Of a stretch of DNA of 64,000 nucleotides, positions 54,652 through 62,920 are shown in pieces (position 1 is the first letter of the stretch; each line of letters begins with the position of its first letter). Both the position numbers and the translations under genes were made by a program. A model generated the notes under the pieces. It made no database searches. It was not told where the DNA came from and saw only the letters and a list, made by a program, of their open reading frames with translations. The stretch comes from WLWS01 sp965243105 (lineage in GTDB: Bacteria; Pseudomonadota; Gammaproteobacteria; Eutrophobiales; Eutrophobiaceae): contig CBDEUC010000003.1 in the NCBI GenBank assembly GCA_965243105.1, forward strand, positions 992,001 through 1,056,000, read 5' to 3'.

Positions 54652-55434
54652 CTAAAAAACAGACTTGAAGGTTTCCAGCATGGAATTCCAGGAGGCCTTG
54701 TCCGCGGCAGCGTCGTACTTGAGATTATCCATGCCATATTCCGCGGCACCGTGATTGGTAAAGCCATGTACCGCGCCGTCATAACCGTGAAAAACAAGAT
54801 CGACACCGGCATCATTCATTGCCGCCTTGAAGGCCTCGACACGCTCCGCCGGGATAAACACGTCATCATTGCCGTGCTCGATTTGTACACGCCCCTTGAT
54901 ATTGGCCGCTTCCGACCCCTGGGGCAAAGGCAGGGAACCGTGGAAACTTACCACCGCGTCAAGATCTGCGCCGGCATAGGCCAGCTGCATTACCGTGGCA
55001 CCGCCAAAGCAGTAACCAATAGCGGCCATGCGCGTGCTGTCTGTCATGTTCATGGCACTCAACATCTCGAGGCCTTTTTGTGCACGACGTCGCCAGCCAT
55101 CCAGGTTGGATACCGTGGCCGACATCCACTCCTTGGCCTGTGCCGGGTGGCTTGTCACCTTGTCACTGCCATACATGTCCATGGCAAAGGCGACATAGCC
55201 CAGCTTTGCCAGCTGCTCTGCGCGACCCTTTGCATAGTCGTTCAGCCCCCACCACTCGTGCACAACCAGCACACCGGGGCGCTTTCCCTCGATAGCATCA
55301 TCCCAGTACATGTAACCGGTCAGCTTATCGTCACCATCTTCATAGGCTACTGCCTTGCTTTGCACCTCTGCAGCTGTCATGGACGCAAACAGGCTGATGA
55401 ATACCGTTACGAGTGCCAATTTAACAACTTTCAT
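54652..55434 (-). CDS. Exported dienelactone-hydrolase-family protein
   Basis: The start at 55434 (MKVVKLALVTVFISL) gives a signal peptide cleaved near TAAE; a longer frame to 55518 is rejected. About 260 aa. The alpha/beta fold has VLVVHEWWGLND (His-Glu-Trp-Trp), the nucleophile elbow GYCFGGATVMQL (Cys) and a late His in YDGAVHGFTN. The family cleaves dienelactones or related esters. Confidence 0.85.
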   Translation of the reverse strand: MKVVKLALVTVFISLFASMTAAEVQSKAVAYEDGDDKLTGYMYWDDAIEGKRPGVLVVHEWWGLNDYAKGRAEQLAKLGYVAFAMDMYGSDKVTSHPAQAKEWMSATVSNLDGWRRRAQKGLEMLSAMNMTDSTRMAAIGYCFGGATVMQLAYAGADLDAVVSFHGSLPLPQGSEAANIKGRVQIEHGNDDVFIPAERVEAFKAAMNDAGVDLVFHGYDGAVHGFTNHGAAEYGMDNLKYDAAADKASWNSMLETFKSVF

Positions 55435-55541
55435 GATTACATCTCCCTGGGTCTTATTAGGATTGTTGAAAGCTGATTTTACCTGAATTACCGGTGAACC
55501 GGGGTGGTAATTCAGCACGGTTTACGCTGCAGCGGAGGCCT

Positions 55542-55991
55542 TTACAGGTCTTTTTCGTACAGGAAGAGTCGTCTTCCCTCGAAGCTATCTTCACTGAATC
55601 GCCTGTAGCCCAGCTTTTCATAGATATGCATACCAAGCTGGTTATCTTCAAACACGTCAAGCCAGATCCGCCCGGCTTCATATTCCCGCCTGCAGTAGTT
55701 TTCCATTTCCGTGATGGCGGCCTGGCCGATGCCGCGCCTGTGCTCATCAACGAGTATTCGACGAAACTCGACACTCCGGCCATCTACCTCCAGCACGAGG
55801 ATAAAGTAACCGCAGCATTCTCCCTGGGCATTTTCAATTACCAGGTAGGTGACACCGGGCGTATCAAACTGCTTTTGGTGCGCTTCAAGCCCGGTCTGGA
55901 TGACAAAGTCGCGGGCGTGCGCCTGCCGGTCCATGGCATCGAGAATTTGAAGCTCTTCCCTGCTGCAGGGTCTCAGGTGAATCTCGGCCAT
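55542..55991 (-). CDS. GNAT-family N-acetyltransferase
   Basis: The 149 residues have motif A as RRILVDEHRRGIGQAAITEM and the final MHIYEKLGYRRFSEDSFEGRRL. Probably small-molecule or protein acetylation; substrate unknown. Confidence 0.83.
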   Translation of the reverse strand: MAEIHLRPCSREELQILDAMDRQAHARDFVIQTGLEAHQKQFDTPGVTYLVIENAQGECCGYFILVLEVDGRSVEFRRILVDEHRRGIGQAAITEMENYCRREYEAGRIWLDVFEDNQLGMHIYEKLGYRRFSEDSFEGRRLFLYEKDL

Positions 55992-56069
55992 TCCAGGTTC
56001 ACGCGGTGCTTGATGCAGGCCGTTTCAAAGTATATCGGGTCACCTGTCTCCACCACGACCAGTTGGCTT

Positions 56070-56363
56070 TCACGGCATCACGAATTCATCTACCAGCACT
56101 GCATGACTCTCGCAATTGTCAGTACGAAGATGGATCACTTCCTGGTATTCGGGTGACTCGTACCACGCCTTCGCGGCTTCCTTTGAAGCAAACTTCAACA
56201 CGACAGTGATTGACTCCGGTGTTCCCTCAAGTATCTCGCTTTCAGAGTCTGCCACCAGCACTTCCGCACCATGGGCCTCCAGGGTTGGCATTACGGCGGG
56301 TACGTAGGCTTCATAACCTTCGGGATTGGTAACCCTGTAACTCACAATAATATAGCCTGCCAT
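56070..56363 (-). CDS. DUF1330-family protein
   Basis: The start at 56363 follows a GGAG ribosome-binding site and gives MAGYIIVSYRVTNPEGY, the family opening. The 97 residues include AHGAEVLVADSESEILEG and VLKFASKEAAKAWYESPEYQ, a ferredoxin-like dimer fold. Function unknown. Confidence 0.8.
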   Translation of the reverse strand: MAGYIIVSYRVTNPEGYEAYVPAVMPTLEAHGAEVLVADSESEILEGTPESITVVLKFASKEAAKAWYESPEYQEVIHLRTDNCESHAVLVDEFVMP

Positions 56364-56451
56364 TTTTCTAATCTCCAAAGTAGTAGATGTACGCTACCGG
56401 GGCATAAATTGCCATGCTCATGTCCTTGTGTAGCCCGACACGCCAGGCAGC

Positions 56452-56748
56452 TTAATCGATATAGACATACTGTTTTCCATCAATCACGCCGTCTTTGCTG
56501 GTAACTTCACAAGCGTGCCTGGAAAATGGCGGAATGCCGGTGAAGCCTATCATTATTGAGTGCTCACTGATGATTCTTAAGTTGTCTTCCCCCACCGTCT
56601 TTGCCGTTTCCATCAACGTGGCAAATGACTCCCCCACGATAACCGAATCGCAGAAACGCCTGGCGTTATCCTCTGCATTTTCCTCCCGCACACCCGCCCA
56701 GGCAAACAGGGCAAAGAGTACGATAATAATGACCAGGCTATTTTTCAC
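56452..56748 (-). CDS. Small exported hypothetical protein, ~98 aa
   Basis: The chosen start is the GTG at 56748, giving a hydrophobic segment (SLVIIIVLFALFAWAG). The longer frame to 56892 runs through the upstream hydrolase. Two Cys are seen (RFCDSVIV, HACEVTS). It overlaps the end of the metallo-hydrolase gene by 11 bases. Function unknown. Confidence 0.5.
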   Translation of the reverse strand: MKNSLVIIIVLFALFAWAGVREENAEDNARRFCDSVIVGESFATLMETAKTVGEDNLRIISEHSIMIGFTGIPPFSRHACEVTSKDGVIDGKQYVYID

Positions 56749-57493
56749 CGGGACAAACAGGCGCTTTCCTGGTTTCCAGGTATTGAGTGACAAGCTCCCT
56801 GAGCCGACGCCGATCAAAGCTATGATAATGCCCGGGCCTGACTTCATCAGTTTCCAGCTTGAGCAACTTTTCCATGCTGTCGATGTAATCATCCACCACG
56901 GAATCTTCCAGGCTATCCAGTAACTCCCCGTCGTAGACCACGTCTCCCGAGAACAGGACCTGTTCCCTTACATCATATAAGCCAACAGAGCCCGAGGAAT
57001 GACCTGGCAGGTGCAGTACCTCAAATGCCCTGTCGCCAAGGTCGATGATGTCTCCATGCTCAATGGCCTGGGCATGCGGACACGCTTTAACCTCGTAGTC
57101 ACTGGCACTGAATCCCTGGTAGGGAATGCATTCAAAATCACTGTCAGGCACATAGCCTATTTCAGGCGCGCTCAGGATCAGTTGCTGGTCACCGCTGCAC
57201 AATGCCTCGCGTTCGTTTTGATGGATGTATACCTGCTCAAATTCATGACAGTTACCGCTGTGATCAAAATGCACGTGGCTGGCGACGACCTTGAGGGGTT
57301 TGTCCAATAGCTCTGCCAGGTACAACTTAAGGCTGGAAACACCCAGGCCCGTATCCACCAGCAAGTCAGCATCGCGCCCTTTTATTAACCAGAGATTGGC
57401 GCGGTTCTCCCAGGTATAAAATGGCTCGGTAATACAGTACAGGTCATCCCGAACCCGCTCGGTCTGGTACCAGGGTTGTTGAACTTGTTTCAC
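56738..57493 (-). CDS. MBL-fold metallo-hydrolase
   Basis: The 251 residues show the zinc motif HVHFDHSGNCHEF (HxHxDH) and a later LHLPGHSSGSVGLYD and FSGDVVYDG. Family hydrolyses vary (glyoxalase II, lactonase, phosphodiesterase-like). The substrate is not evident. Confidence 0.85.
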   Translation of the reverse strand: MKQVQQPWYQTERVRDDLYCITEPFYTWENRANLWLIKGRDADLLVDTGLGVSSLKLYLAELLDKPLKVVASHVHFDHSGNCHEFEQVYIHQNEREALCSGDQQLILSAPEIGYVPDSDFECIPYQGFSASDYEVKACPHAQAIEHGDIIDLGDRAFEVLHLPGHSSGSVGLYDVREQVLFSGDVVYDGELLDSLEDSVVDDYIDSMEKLLKLETDEVRPGHYHSFDRRRLRELVTQYLETRKAPVCPGEK

Positions 57494-57523
57494 AGTTAAA
57501 TTTTCATAATCGGTGTTAGCACG

Positions 57524-58030
57524 TCACGCACCACAGGCGAAGCCCTGGTGAAGCAGGTGTAGCTTCGCAGAATCATCGTTTATGACGGCGAGGTAAAGGC
57601 GGTCGTACTCACTTTCATCGATATCTTCAAGCGCAAGACCTGTAAGCATGCCGGCCAGCACATTTGTGGTATTACCGTGCCCCACGACCAGCGCGTCCTG
57701 CTTCCTCGCCCTTAATATTTGGTAAATTTCCTCGAGCTTGCGCGGATCGTAAAGCTGCACTTCGATATTTTTTGACTCTGCTACAGGCCTCGCGGTACTC
57801 ACCGTTCTTAAAAAATCGCTGCTGTAGACCGCTTCCAGGTTTATATCTCCAAGCATCACTGCTAATTGCTTCGCCCTCGCTTTGCCACATTCAGTCAACG
57901 GTGGATTCCTGCTGTTTCCCCTGAATAGATCCTTTTCAGCGTGACGCACGAGATAGACAGAGTACATACCAGCAGAGCCCAGAGCCTGCAAGCTGATGGA
58001 GCATAAAACCAGGAACAAGAAAGCTTTCAT
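57524..58030 (-). CDS. Exported histidine phosphatase (phosphoglycerate-mutase-like)
   Basis: A signal peptide (MKAFLFLVLCSISLQALGSA) is followed by the RHG motif LVRHAEKDLF and the late His in LVVGHGNTTNVLAG. The length is 168 aa, SixA-like, but exported. It is the last gene before the cassette array and is probably chromosomal. Confidence 0.8.
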   Translation of the reverse strand: MKAFLFLVLCSISLQALGSAGMYSVYLVRHAEKDLFRGNSRNPPLTECGKARAKQLAVMLGDINLEAVYSSDFLRTVSTARPVAESKNIEVQLYDPRKLEEIYQILRARKQDALVVGHGNTTNVLAGMLTGLALEDIDESEYDRLYLAVINDDSAKLHLLHQGFACGA

Positions 58031-58118
58031 ACGTATCTCCTTGTGACTTACTGGCCCCGAACCGGCTCCCCGACATCGCTGCCGGCGAGCACCCGGGAAA
58101 AGCGATCGAGTGACTTTC

Positions 58119-58508
58119 TCATTTCATTAGCTTCCATTTCGGCAAGGTAATCGCCGCGATAATACAGGGAATGATAAACAGCATACCTATCACCAGCGGT
58201 TGCCTCACGCTCTCTGCAAATTCCTGGTTCGGTGGATTAACAAGGAGCACAACGATACTCAGGGCGAATATGCTGAAATATAATATGATGCTCCACCTGC
58301 GCATCATCAAGAGCCCCACGCCGGATGCCAATGCGCAGCTCTTCACTATGATGCTCCATATCGAGTGAAACACCGAGAGTGCGCCAAAACCAATCACCGC
58401 ACCGAGTAGCTGCAAAAGCGAAGTAACAATTAGAAACCAGGCAAGCACCGTGATAGATGTAGGCCTTTTGGGACTTTCGCTGACTTCCAGTTCCTGTTCT
58501 TCGCTCAT
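58119..58508 (-). CDS. Four-helix membrane protein; possible terminal cassette
   Basis: The start at 58508 is set by AAGGAG 9 bases upstream and gives MSEEQELEVSES; a longer frame to 58541 would begin inside an attC. About 129 aa with four hydrophobic helices. The beginning RPTSITVLAWFLIVTSLL resembles the cassette protein at 59136-59669, so the two are probable paralogues. Its stop is not followed by a visible attC, so it is either the last cassette with its attC lost, or the chromosomal boundary. Confidence 0.6.
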   Translation of the reverse strand: MSEEQELEVSESPKRPTSITVLAWFLIVTSLLQLLGAVIGFGALSVFHSIWSIIVKSCALASGVGLLMMRRWSIILYFSIFALSIVVLLVNPPNQEFAESVRQPLVIGMLFIIPCIIAAITLPKWKLMK

Positions 58509-58528
58509 GACTTTTCTCCTTATGACAC

Positions 58529-58585
58529 GTTTACTGTGCACTCATGCGTCGCTGCTGGTCTTCGCTTGCAGGGCCTTGTTATGGC
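58529..58585 (-). repeat. attC site of the DUF3592 cassette (degenerate left core)
   Basis: The right part GCAGGGCCTTGTTATGG matches the other attC sites; the left core reads TTTAC instead of TAAC. It is the most distal attC visible in the array. Confidence 0.65.
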
Positions 58586-58590
58586 CATGT

Positions 58591-59067
58591 TTATAAATAG
58601 TACAAACCATAGCCAGTCATTACTCCCCCACACAGAAATACAGCAATTGAAGGCCAAATACTGGAATGCTTTACAAATGAGACCCGTGGTTTTCCCGGGT
58701 TGTAAAAAACCCAGCAGGCTGAGTCTTTATAAAACCCATCTAAATCGTTATTTGACAGGAAATATAGCGGGGCTGAATACATGTTTTTTGATTGATACTT
58801 GTTATCACCCACGACATAGACATATTCAAATTTAGGAAGAAAAACGTTGTGCCTGATCTCTACTGAGCCATCAGGCACTCCATCTCTTGCAGCGATTTCT
58901 GCAGAACTTGTAACGCGCTCCACTTTTATTGTGGCAGTTAAGATGTTTCCTTCTGTTTTTGGCCAATTAGTTCTTGAAAGTAGTTTTGCCAGGTTGTTCA
59001 ATCCAATAGCGCAAACAAAAAGTCCCGAGTAAAAAAACAACTGCGATAGCGGTATGTCGAATTCCAT
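58591..59067 (-). CDS. Cassette gene: DUF3592-like membrane protein, 158 aa
   Basis: N-terminal helix (LSQLFFYSGLFVCAIGLNNL) and C-terminal helix (WPSIAVFLCGGVMTGYGL) enclose a polar domain with VFLPKFEYVYVVGDNKYQS and the end pattern VFYNPGKPRVSFV, the DUF3592 form. Function unknown. The stop lies 5 bases before its attC. Confidence 0.72.
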   Translation of the reverse strand: MEFDIPLSQLFFYSGLFVCAIGLNNLAKLLSRTNWPKTEGNILTATIKVERVTSSAEIAARDGVPDGSVEIRHNVFLPKFEYVYVVGDNKYQSKNMYSAPLYFLSNNDLDGFYKDSACWVFYNPGKPRVSFVKHSSIWPSIAVFLCGGVMTGYGLYYL

Positions 59068-59083
59068 TTTTTATCTCTTCAGG

Positions 59084-59141
59084 CCATAACGCACGCTCTC
59101 AGGCGCCGCCGCGGGCGGTCGATTGGAGTGCCAGGTTAGAC
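59084..59141 (-). repeat. attC site
   Basis: CCATAAC to GTTAGAC, with inverted arms CTCTCAGGCG/... and CGATTGGAG. It belongs to the 59136-59669 cassette, whose stop codon TAA is inside the GTTAGAC core. Confidence 0.85.
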
Positions 59142-59669
59142 GAATTCTTCACGTATTTTTTCAGAACATAATTTTGCTATTATCCAGCCGAACAAGGCAC
59201 TAAAAATAATAGTCATGATTGTTGTGGCGACGATAATTATTGTCTGCATGATTTTAAAGGTTTCATCTACGCCTTCAGCATCGATTTGTGGTATTTCCGA
59301 AAAGAACACAAAATTTAACGCCAAACCTCCTATATTCCAGGTGATGCCAAGAATCATAATCACTATGAATATTATCCTGGCCCAATTTAATCTCCTGAGC
59401 AGACCAATGCTAGAAACAAGTGTTGTCAGTGATACAAGTAAAATGCCCAGGAAAAAATACTGGAAATTGTTCATCATAAATTCTGCAGAAGCTGGTACCT
59501 GTCCACTTGATCTAGCTTCTTCCATTGCAATATTCATTTCATCAACAGGAAACATCATAAACAGCATAATATTTTGAAGAACAGCTATAAGCGTGCTAAA
59601 TCCGCTTAGCACAATAAACACCCATGCTACAGCAGTGACAAATGTTGATCGGTCGTTCGGCGTGTCCAT
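59136..59669 (-). CDS. Cassette gene: four-helix membrane protein, ~177 aa
   Basis: The start is the ATG at 59669 (GGAAA just upstream; a TTG at 59678 is an alternative). Four hydrophobic helices. The N-terminal pattern RSTFVTAVAWVFIVLSGFS is related to the protein at 58119-58508. The stop codon lies inside the attC core. Function unknown. Confidence 0.65.
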   Translation of the reverse strand: MDTPNDRSTFVTAVAWVFIVLSGFSTLIAVLQNIMLFMMFPVDEMNIAMEEARSSGQVPASAEFMMNNFQYFFLGILLVSLTTLVSSIGLLRRLNWARIIFIVIMILGITWNIGGLALNFVFFSEIPQIDAEGVDETFKIMQTIIIVATTIMTIIFSALFGWIIAKLCSEKIREEFV

Positions 59670-59682
59670 TTTTTCCAAATTT

Positions 59683-59740
59683 ATCTAGCGCTCGCGCTCA
59701 AGCGACGTTGCAAGCGATCGCCTGGAGGGGCTTGTTATAA
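59683..59740 (-). repeat. attC site
   Basis: ATCTAGC to GTTATAA, with arms CTCAAGCGAC and GATCGCCTGGAG. The left core is degenerate (TAGC). It follows the GFA cassette stop by 12 bases. Confidence 0.8.
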
Positions 59741-59752
59741 CGCATTTTTTAT

Positions 59753-60187
59753 TCATCGTTTTGCTTTCCCCAGTTCTTCGTCTGACAGTTCTGCTATTTG
59801 AGGCAAATTGTCTGTAATTTCATACCAGGGAGCTTTGTATTTCGTAAATATATGGCGTTCAATCGATATCTTTGGATCTGTATCCAGTGTGCCCAAAGCG
59901 AAGCCGTATGTACCTGGGATAGAATCGAACTTTGTGATTATTGTCGCTCCACAGATGCTACAAAATGATCTTCTTTCCCCTGGAGATGATTCATAGAAAT
60001 TCAGAAGTTCTTCGCCAGAAAGAAAAATAAAGTCTTCTGCTTTGACTGATGCCCGGGTACGAAATGCCGAGCCCTGTGCTTTTTGACACATTCTGCAATG
60101 ACAATTGATGACGCCTTCCAACGGAGCATGAATTTCATATCGGATCCCTCCGCAAAGACAACTCCCTTTTAGTACTCTATCGTTCAT
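59753..60187 (-). CDS. Cassette gene: GFA-family (glutathione-dependent formaldehyde-activating-like) protein
   Basis: The start at 60187 gives MNDRVLKGSCLCGG. The zinc/glutathione ligands CLCGG, CHCRMCQK and FCSICGATI are visible; about 144 aa. The family includes formaldehyde-activating enzymes and other small glutathione adduct enzymes; a substrate cannot be read. Confidence 0.85.
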   Translation of the reverse strand: MNDRVLKGSCLCGGIRYEIHAPLEGVINCHCRMCQKAQGSAFRTRASVKAEDFIFLSGEELLNFYESSPGERRSFCSICGATIITKFDSIPGTYGFALGTLDTDPKISIERHIFTKYKAPWYEITDNLPQIAELSDEELGKAKR

Positions 60188-60190
60188 GCG

Positions 60191-60241
60191 TTGTAACGTC
60201 TGCATCACCCACCGGAGGTCAGGTGCATGCCTTTGTCTGCT
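60191..60241 (-). repeat. Short divergent attC-like site
   Basis: TTGTAAC to GTCTGCT, with GCATCACC/GGTGCATGC arms separated by one unpaired base. It is shorter (about 51 bases) and unlike the main attC type, and lies inside the 3' end of the glutaredoxin cassette. Confidence 0.5.
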
Positions 60242-60600
60242 CCTTTCCTGTTTATCGCGGCAATAGCCTTTGATAGTCGTTTCTCACTATATCCGTGGAT
60301 AATTTTTCCATTGATTACAAATAGTGGAACACCTACTTTTCCAGATTTCTTATTACTTCCTAGAAGCTCTTCATGTCTAATCTTCGCAGACATGTCTCCT
60401 TCAATATCATACTCAATATAATTTACTCCTTGCGTATCCATAAAGTCCCGAGCTTTTTTGCAATATGGACACCAGCTAGTGCTATAAAAATGGATAATAT
60501 TATCTATCGCATGATATGGAGCTGGCTCATCATTTTCACTGGAGCAAGCTGATACACCAAGGCTCAACAAGGCGAATATTAGAATTTCGGATGATTTCAT
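60205..60600 (-). CDS. Cassette gene: glutaredoxin-like lipoprotein, ~131 aa
   Basis: The start at 60600 follows AAGGA. The lipobox LGVSAC precedes the glutaredoxin domain with the active site WCPYCKK and a late VGVPLFVINGK (cis-Pro). The C-terminus (GMHLTSGG) is encoded by the attC-like site. It acts on thiols in the periplasm, tethered by lipid. Confidence 0.82.
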   Translation of the reverse strand: MKSSEILIFALLSLGVSACSSENDEPAPYHAIDNIIHFYSTSWCPYCKKARDFMDTQGVNYIEYDIEGDMSAKIRHEELLGSNKKSGKVGVPLFVINGKIIHGYSEKRLSKAIAAINRKGADKGMHLTSGG

Positions 60601-60620
60601 TTTCTTCCTTAATAGATTGG

Positions 60621-60678
60621 GGCTAGCTTCTGCGCGCAAGTGACGTTGCAAGTGTTCGCCTGGAGGGTCTTGTCTGGT
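60621..60678 (-). repeat. Degenerate attC site
   Basis: GGCTAGC to GTCTGGT, with arms GCGCAAGTGAC and GTTCGCCTGGAG. Both cores deviate from the consensus (TAGC, GTCTGG). It follows the 60682 stop by 3 bases. Confidence 0.65.
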
Positions 60679-60681
60679 GTC

Positions 60682-61053
60682 TTATTCACGTTTAAACATA
60701 CAAAGAAAAAAAGTGGTGGCAATGGAACCTAAAAACATTAATGAAAGTTGCAAAGGCGCTACCCATGCAAAAACAACAGGAGGACGAGATAATTTAACAG
60801 CCTCAAGCATGTCAAAATAATATCTTGCATGATTTCCCAAGGTTATCCAGCCCGCAAGAAACATTATGGCGCTAAATACATAAAGAAAAACGATAAGAAA
60901 CCGAAGAAACTTTGTGATGTGGACGCTTGAAAAATAAATAGCCAAGATAGCAGCGAAAGTAACACCCATCCAACTCTGAAATGTTACGTCACGCAGCGCC
61001 CATACTTCATACAGTAGCTGAAGTATCGCTTGATGAGATAGTTCTGAGTTCAT
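60682..61053 (-). CDS. Cassette gene: small membrane protein, ~123 aa
   Basis: The start at 61053 (MNSELSHQAI). About four hydrophobic helices with the central MFLAGWITLGNHARYYFDML. Function unknown. Confidence 0.62.
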   Translation of the reverse strand: MNSELSHQAILQLLYEVWALRDVTFQSWMGVTFAAILAIYFSSVHITKFLRFLIVFLYVFSAIMFLAGWITLGNHARYYFDMLEAVKLSRPPVVFAWVAPLQLSLMFLGSIATTFFLCMFKRE

Positions 61054-61056
61054 AGC

Positions 61057-61102
61057 ACCTAACACCGTTGTAAATTGCAGTTTTGGAGGAGCCCGTTTGT
61101 GC
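61057..61102 (-). repeat. Weak attC-like site
   Basis: ACCTAAC is followed after ~30 bases by TTGGAGGAGCCCGTTTG, like the conserved right half (TTGGAGGGCCTTGTT). The arms pair poorly, and a TTTGTGC/GCACAAA hairpin lies next to it. Possibly a decayed or different type of attC. Confidence 0.35.
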
Positions 61103-61161
61103 TATTAAGCACAAAAAGGAGCGACGGAAAAACTATCAATTTGACTACTTTGATATGTGAC

Positions 61162-61578
61162 TTAACTTTTCTTGGATACATTACAATTTGCCTTCGCAAC
61201 AATGCCCTTTTTGTATGGATTATCCTTTTGGTAAACCCACATTCTGCTCTCGAATGCACCCTCAGAGAAAACAAACCTAAGGACACAGCCCTCCATATAT
61301 TCGTGCTCATGATAATGGAACTTTACGTCAAAATTCCCTGATAAAGGAAACTTTTCATACCAAGGAATACGGCATTTTTCACTTGAGCTGAACTCTTCGT
61401 TTACTCTGAAACTATGCGCAATACCTAAAAAGTTGGCATTAGATGAATGCTTCATATTCCCTTTGATTGAAAAAGAGGCCTCATTGTCTATTTGAGAACA
61501 ATCGATACTGTAAATATCTTCACCAATCACAGGAGCAGCAAGTAAAAATAGTAGGACTATAGTAATTACTTTGTACAT
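61162..61578 (-). CDS. Cassette gene: exported protein, ~138 aa
   Basis: The ATG at 61578 gives a signal peptide (MYKVITIVLLFLLAAPVIGE). The mature part has several Cys (SIDCSQ, EKCRIP, EGCVLRF) and beta-rich segments. Function unknown. The attC after it is the weak one at 61057-61102. Confidence 0.6.
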   Translation of the reverse strand: MYKVITIVLLFLLAAPVIGEDIYSIDCSQIDNEASFSIKGNMKHSSNANFLGIAHSFRVNEEFSSSEKCRIPWYEKFPLSGNFDVKFHYHEHEYMEGCVLRFVFSEGAFESRMWVYQKDNPYKKGIVAKANCNVSKKS

Positions 61579-61585
61579 TGCATTC

Positions 61586-61643
61586 ACTTGACGTCCGAGC
61601 TCAAGCGCCGCTGCAAGCGATCGCTTGGAGGGCCTTGTTATAA
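61586..61643 (-). repeat. attC site
   Basis: ACTTGAC to GTTATAA, with arms GAGCTCAAGCGCC and GATCGCTTGGAGG. The TAA stop of the 61638-62102 gene is in the core. Confidence 0.8.
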
Positions 61644-62102
61644 GCCTTCATACGGACAGTGATTATTCCCAACATCGGCTTTTATACTCCATACGGTTGG
61701 TACTTCTCCATTTGCATCAAATACTCTCAAGTTGACGGCCCAATATCCATTCTTTGTTTTGGGTATCTTCAATGAATTAAGACCGAACCTTAAGACACCT
61801 CCGCCTTTCACCTGAGAGTCGAGTACTCGAATAGCCTCACCAAACTCTTCCTGTGACGTGCGATACATATCATTAGATTTATAGGGGCCAATACAGTTTA
61901 GATTTCTGTAAATTTCTAGGTAGGATTTTTCTCGTATAGGAAAGTCACTGCCAGGCGAGTACCGTCCCAAATTCCAGAATTCCAACACCCATTTTTCATT
62001 TTTCTTCTGGAATGAAATAGGCTCTATTGATATGAAATTAATGGTGGCACTTGCATTAAGGCTGATGAAGCAGCTTATTAGAAGTAGAGAGCATTTTTTC
62101 AT
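61638..62102 (-). CDS. Cassette gene: exported hypothetical protein, 154 aa
   Basis: A signal peptide (KKCSLLLISCFISLNASA) is followed by a mature chain with Cys pair elements and the motif VLRFGLNSLKIPKTKNGYW. Its start lies at the boundary of the next attC. No known family. Confidence 0.6.
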   Translation of the reverse strand: MKKCSLLLISCFISLNASATINFISIEPISFQKKNEKWVLEFWNLGRYSPGSDFPIREKSYLEIYRNLNCIGPYKSNDMYRTSQEEFGEAIRVLDSQVKGGGVLRFGLNSLKIPKTKNGYWAVNLRVFDANGEVPTVWSIKADVGNNHCPYEGL

Positions 62103-62105
62103 GGC

Positions 62106-62163
62106 TTATAACGTCCGCTCTCAATCGCCGCCGGAGGCGGTCGATTGGAGGGCCTTGTTATGT
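62106..62163 (-). repeat. attC site (also encodes the C-terminus of the cassette protein)
   Basis: TTATAAC to GTTATGT, with arms CTCTCAATCGCCGCC and GGCGGTCGATTGGAG. The minus-strand gene at 62121-62525 reads through it and stops inside. Confidence 0.88.
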
Positions 62164-62525
62164 TTTAAGTTTTTATAACCTACTATAGGACAATCGCCAG
62201 TGTCCCACCAAACACTTAAGAATATTTCAGTATTAGTCTCATTAGGAACTGAGAAATTTCCACTCATTAATTCACCTCCTCCGTCCACTTCCACGGGTAT
62301 TGATATTGATGATTGTTTGTCATCCACCTTAATATCAAGTGATATGCCCTCAAAAGGAAAACCTTTCATTCGTTCAGGGAACGTTACGGAATACGTATTT
62401 GTCTCCCTATTTAATTCTACTGTGATGCCAGAATTAATCTCATCGTCTGACGGATATCCAGTGCATGCATATACACTGAAATATGATGAGAAAAATAACG
62501 AAGTGATGAAAAGCCTATAAAACAT
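62121..62525 (-). CDS. Cassette gene: exported protein with attC-encoded tail, ~134 aa
   Basis: The start at 62525 (MFYRLFITSLFF) gives a signal peptide ending near VYAC. The mature part is beta-rich with one more Cys. The last ~12 residues (NKALQSTASGGD) come from the attC; nearly the same tail ends the protein at 63500. Function unknown. The ATG itself lies within the preceding cassette's attC. Confidence 0.65.
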   Translation of the reverse strand: MFYRLFITSLFFSSYFSVYACTGYPSDDEINSGITVELNRETNTYSVTFPERMKGFPFEGISLDIKVDDKQSSISIPVEVDGGGELMSGNFSVPNETNTEIFLSVWWDTGDCPIVGYKNLKHNKALQSTASGGD

Positions 62526-62579
62526 AACGTCCACGCTCAAGCGACGCTGTAAGCGGTCGCTTGGAGGGCCTTGTTAGAT
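62522..62579 (-). repeat. attC site
   Basis: ACATAAC to GTTAGAT, with arms GCTCAAGCGACGC and GCGGTCGCTTGGAG, nearly identical to the sites at 62863 and 63174. Confidence 0.9.
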
Positions 62580-62594
62580 TGCTTTTTACCTTTC

Positions 62595-62849
62595 TCATAA
62601 TCGCAAAGCAGAACTAAATATAAGATAAAGAACTAGCGTGACAATTTTGAATATCAAGAATATCAGGAAGACCAAACTCCACCATTTGAGAAAAGGGCGC
62701 CACAATTGCCCCCACGGGGAGTCGACGAATATTATCCATTGTTCTTTTGCACTTTCTTTTCCCCATGTGACTAAGTACAGACCATATGTAGGACGGATCA
62801 GATATGCATCTACTATTAATACTAGAATGCACGCAACATATATTTCCAT
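62595..62849 (-). CDS. Cassette gene: small membrane protein, 84 aa
   Basis: Two hydrophobic helices (residues ~3-22 and ~58-80) separate a polar stretch (TWGKESAKEQWIIF). Function unknown. Confidence 0.6.
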   Translation of the reverse strand: MEIYVACILVLIVDAYLIRPTYGLYLVTWGKESAKEQWIIFVDSPWGQLWRPFLKWWSLVFLIFLIFKIVTLVLYLIFSSALRL

Positions 62850-62862
62850 GAATATCCTGGCA

Positions 62863-62920
62863 ATCTAACGCCCGCGCTCAAGCGACGCTGTAAGCGGTCG
62901 CTTGGAGGGCCTTGTTAGGT
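62863..62920 (-). repeat. attC site (copy identical with the next)
   Basis: ATCTAAC to GTTAGGT. From TAAC onward it is base-identical to the site at 63174. It contains the TAA stop of its cassette gene. Confidence 0.92.

Noticed and set aside
61059..61310. Extra minus-strand ORF near the weak attC
   Set aside because: It overlaps the exported cassette gene at 61162-61578 in another frame and has no support of its own.
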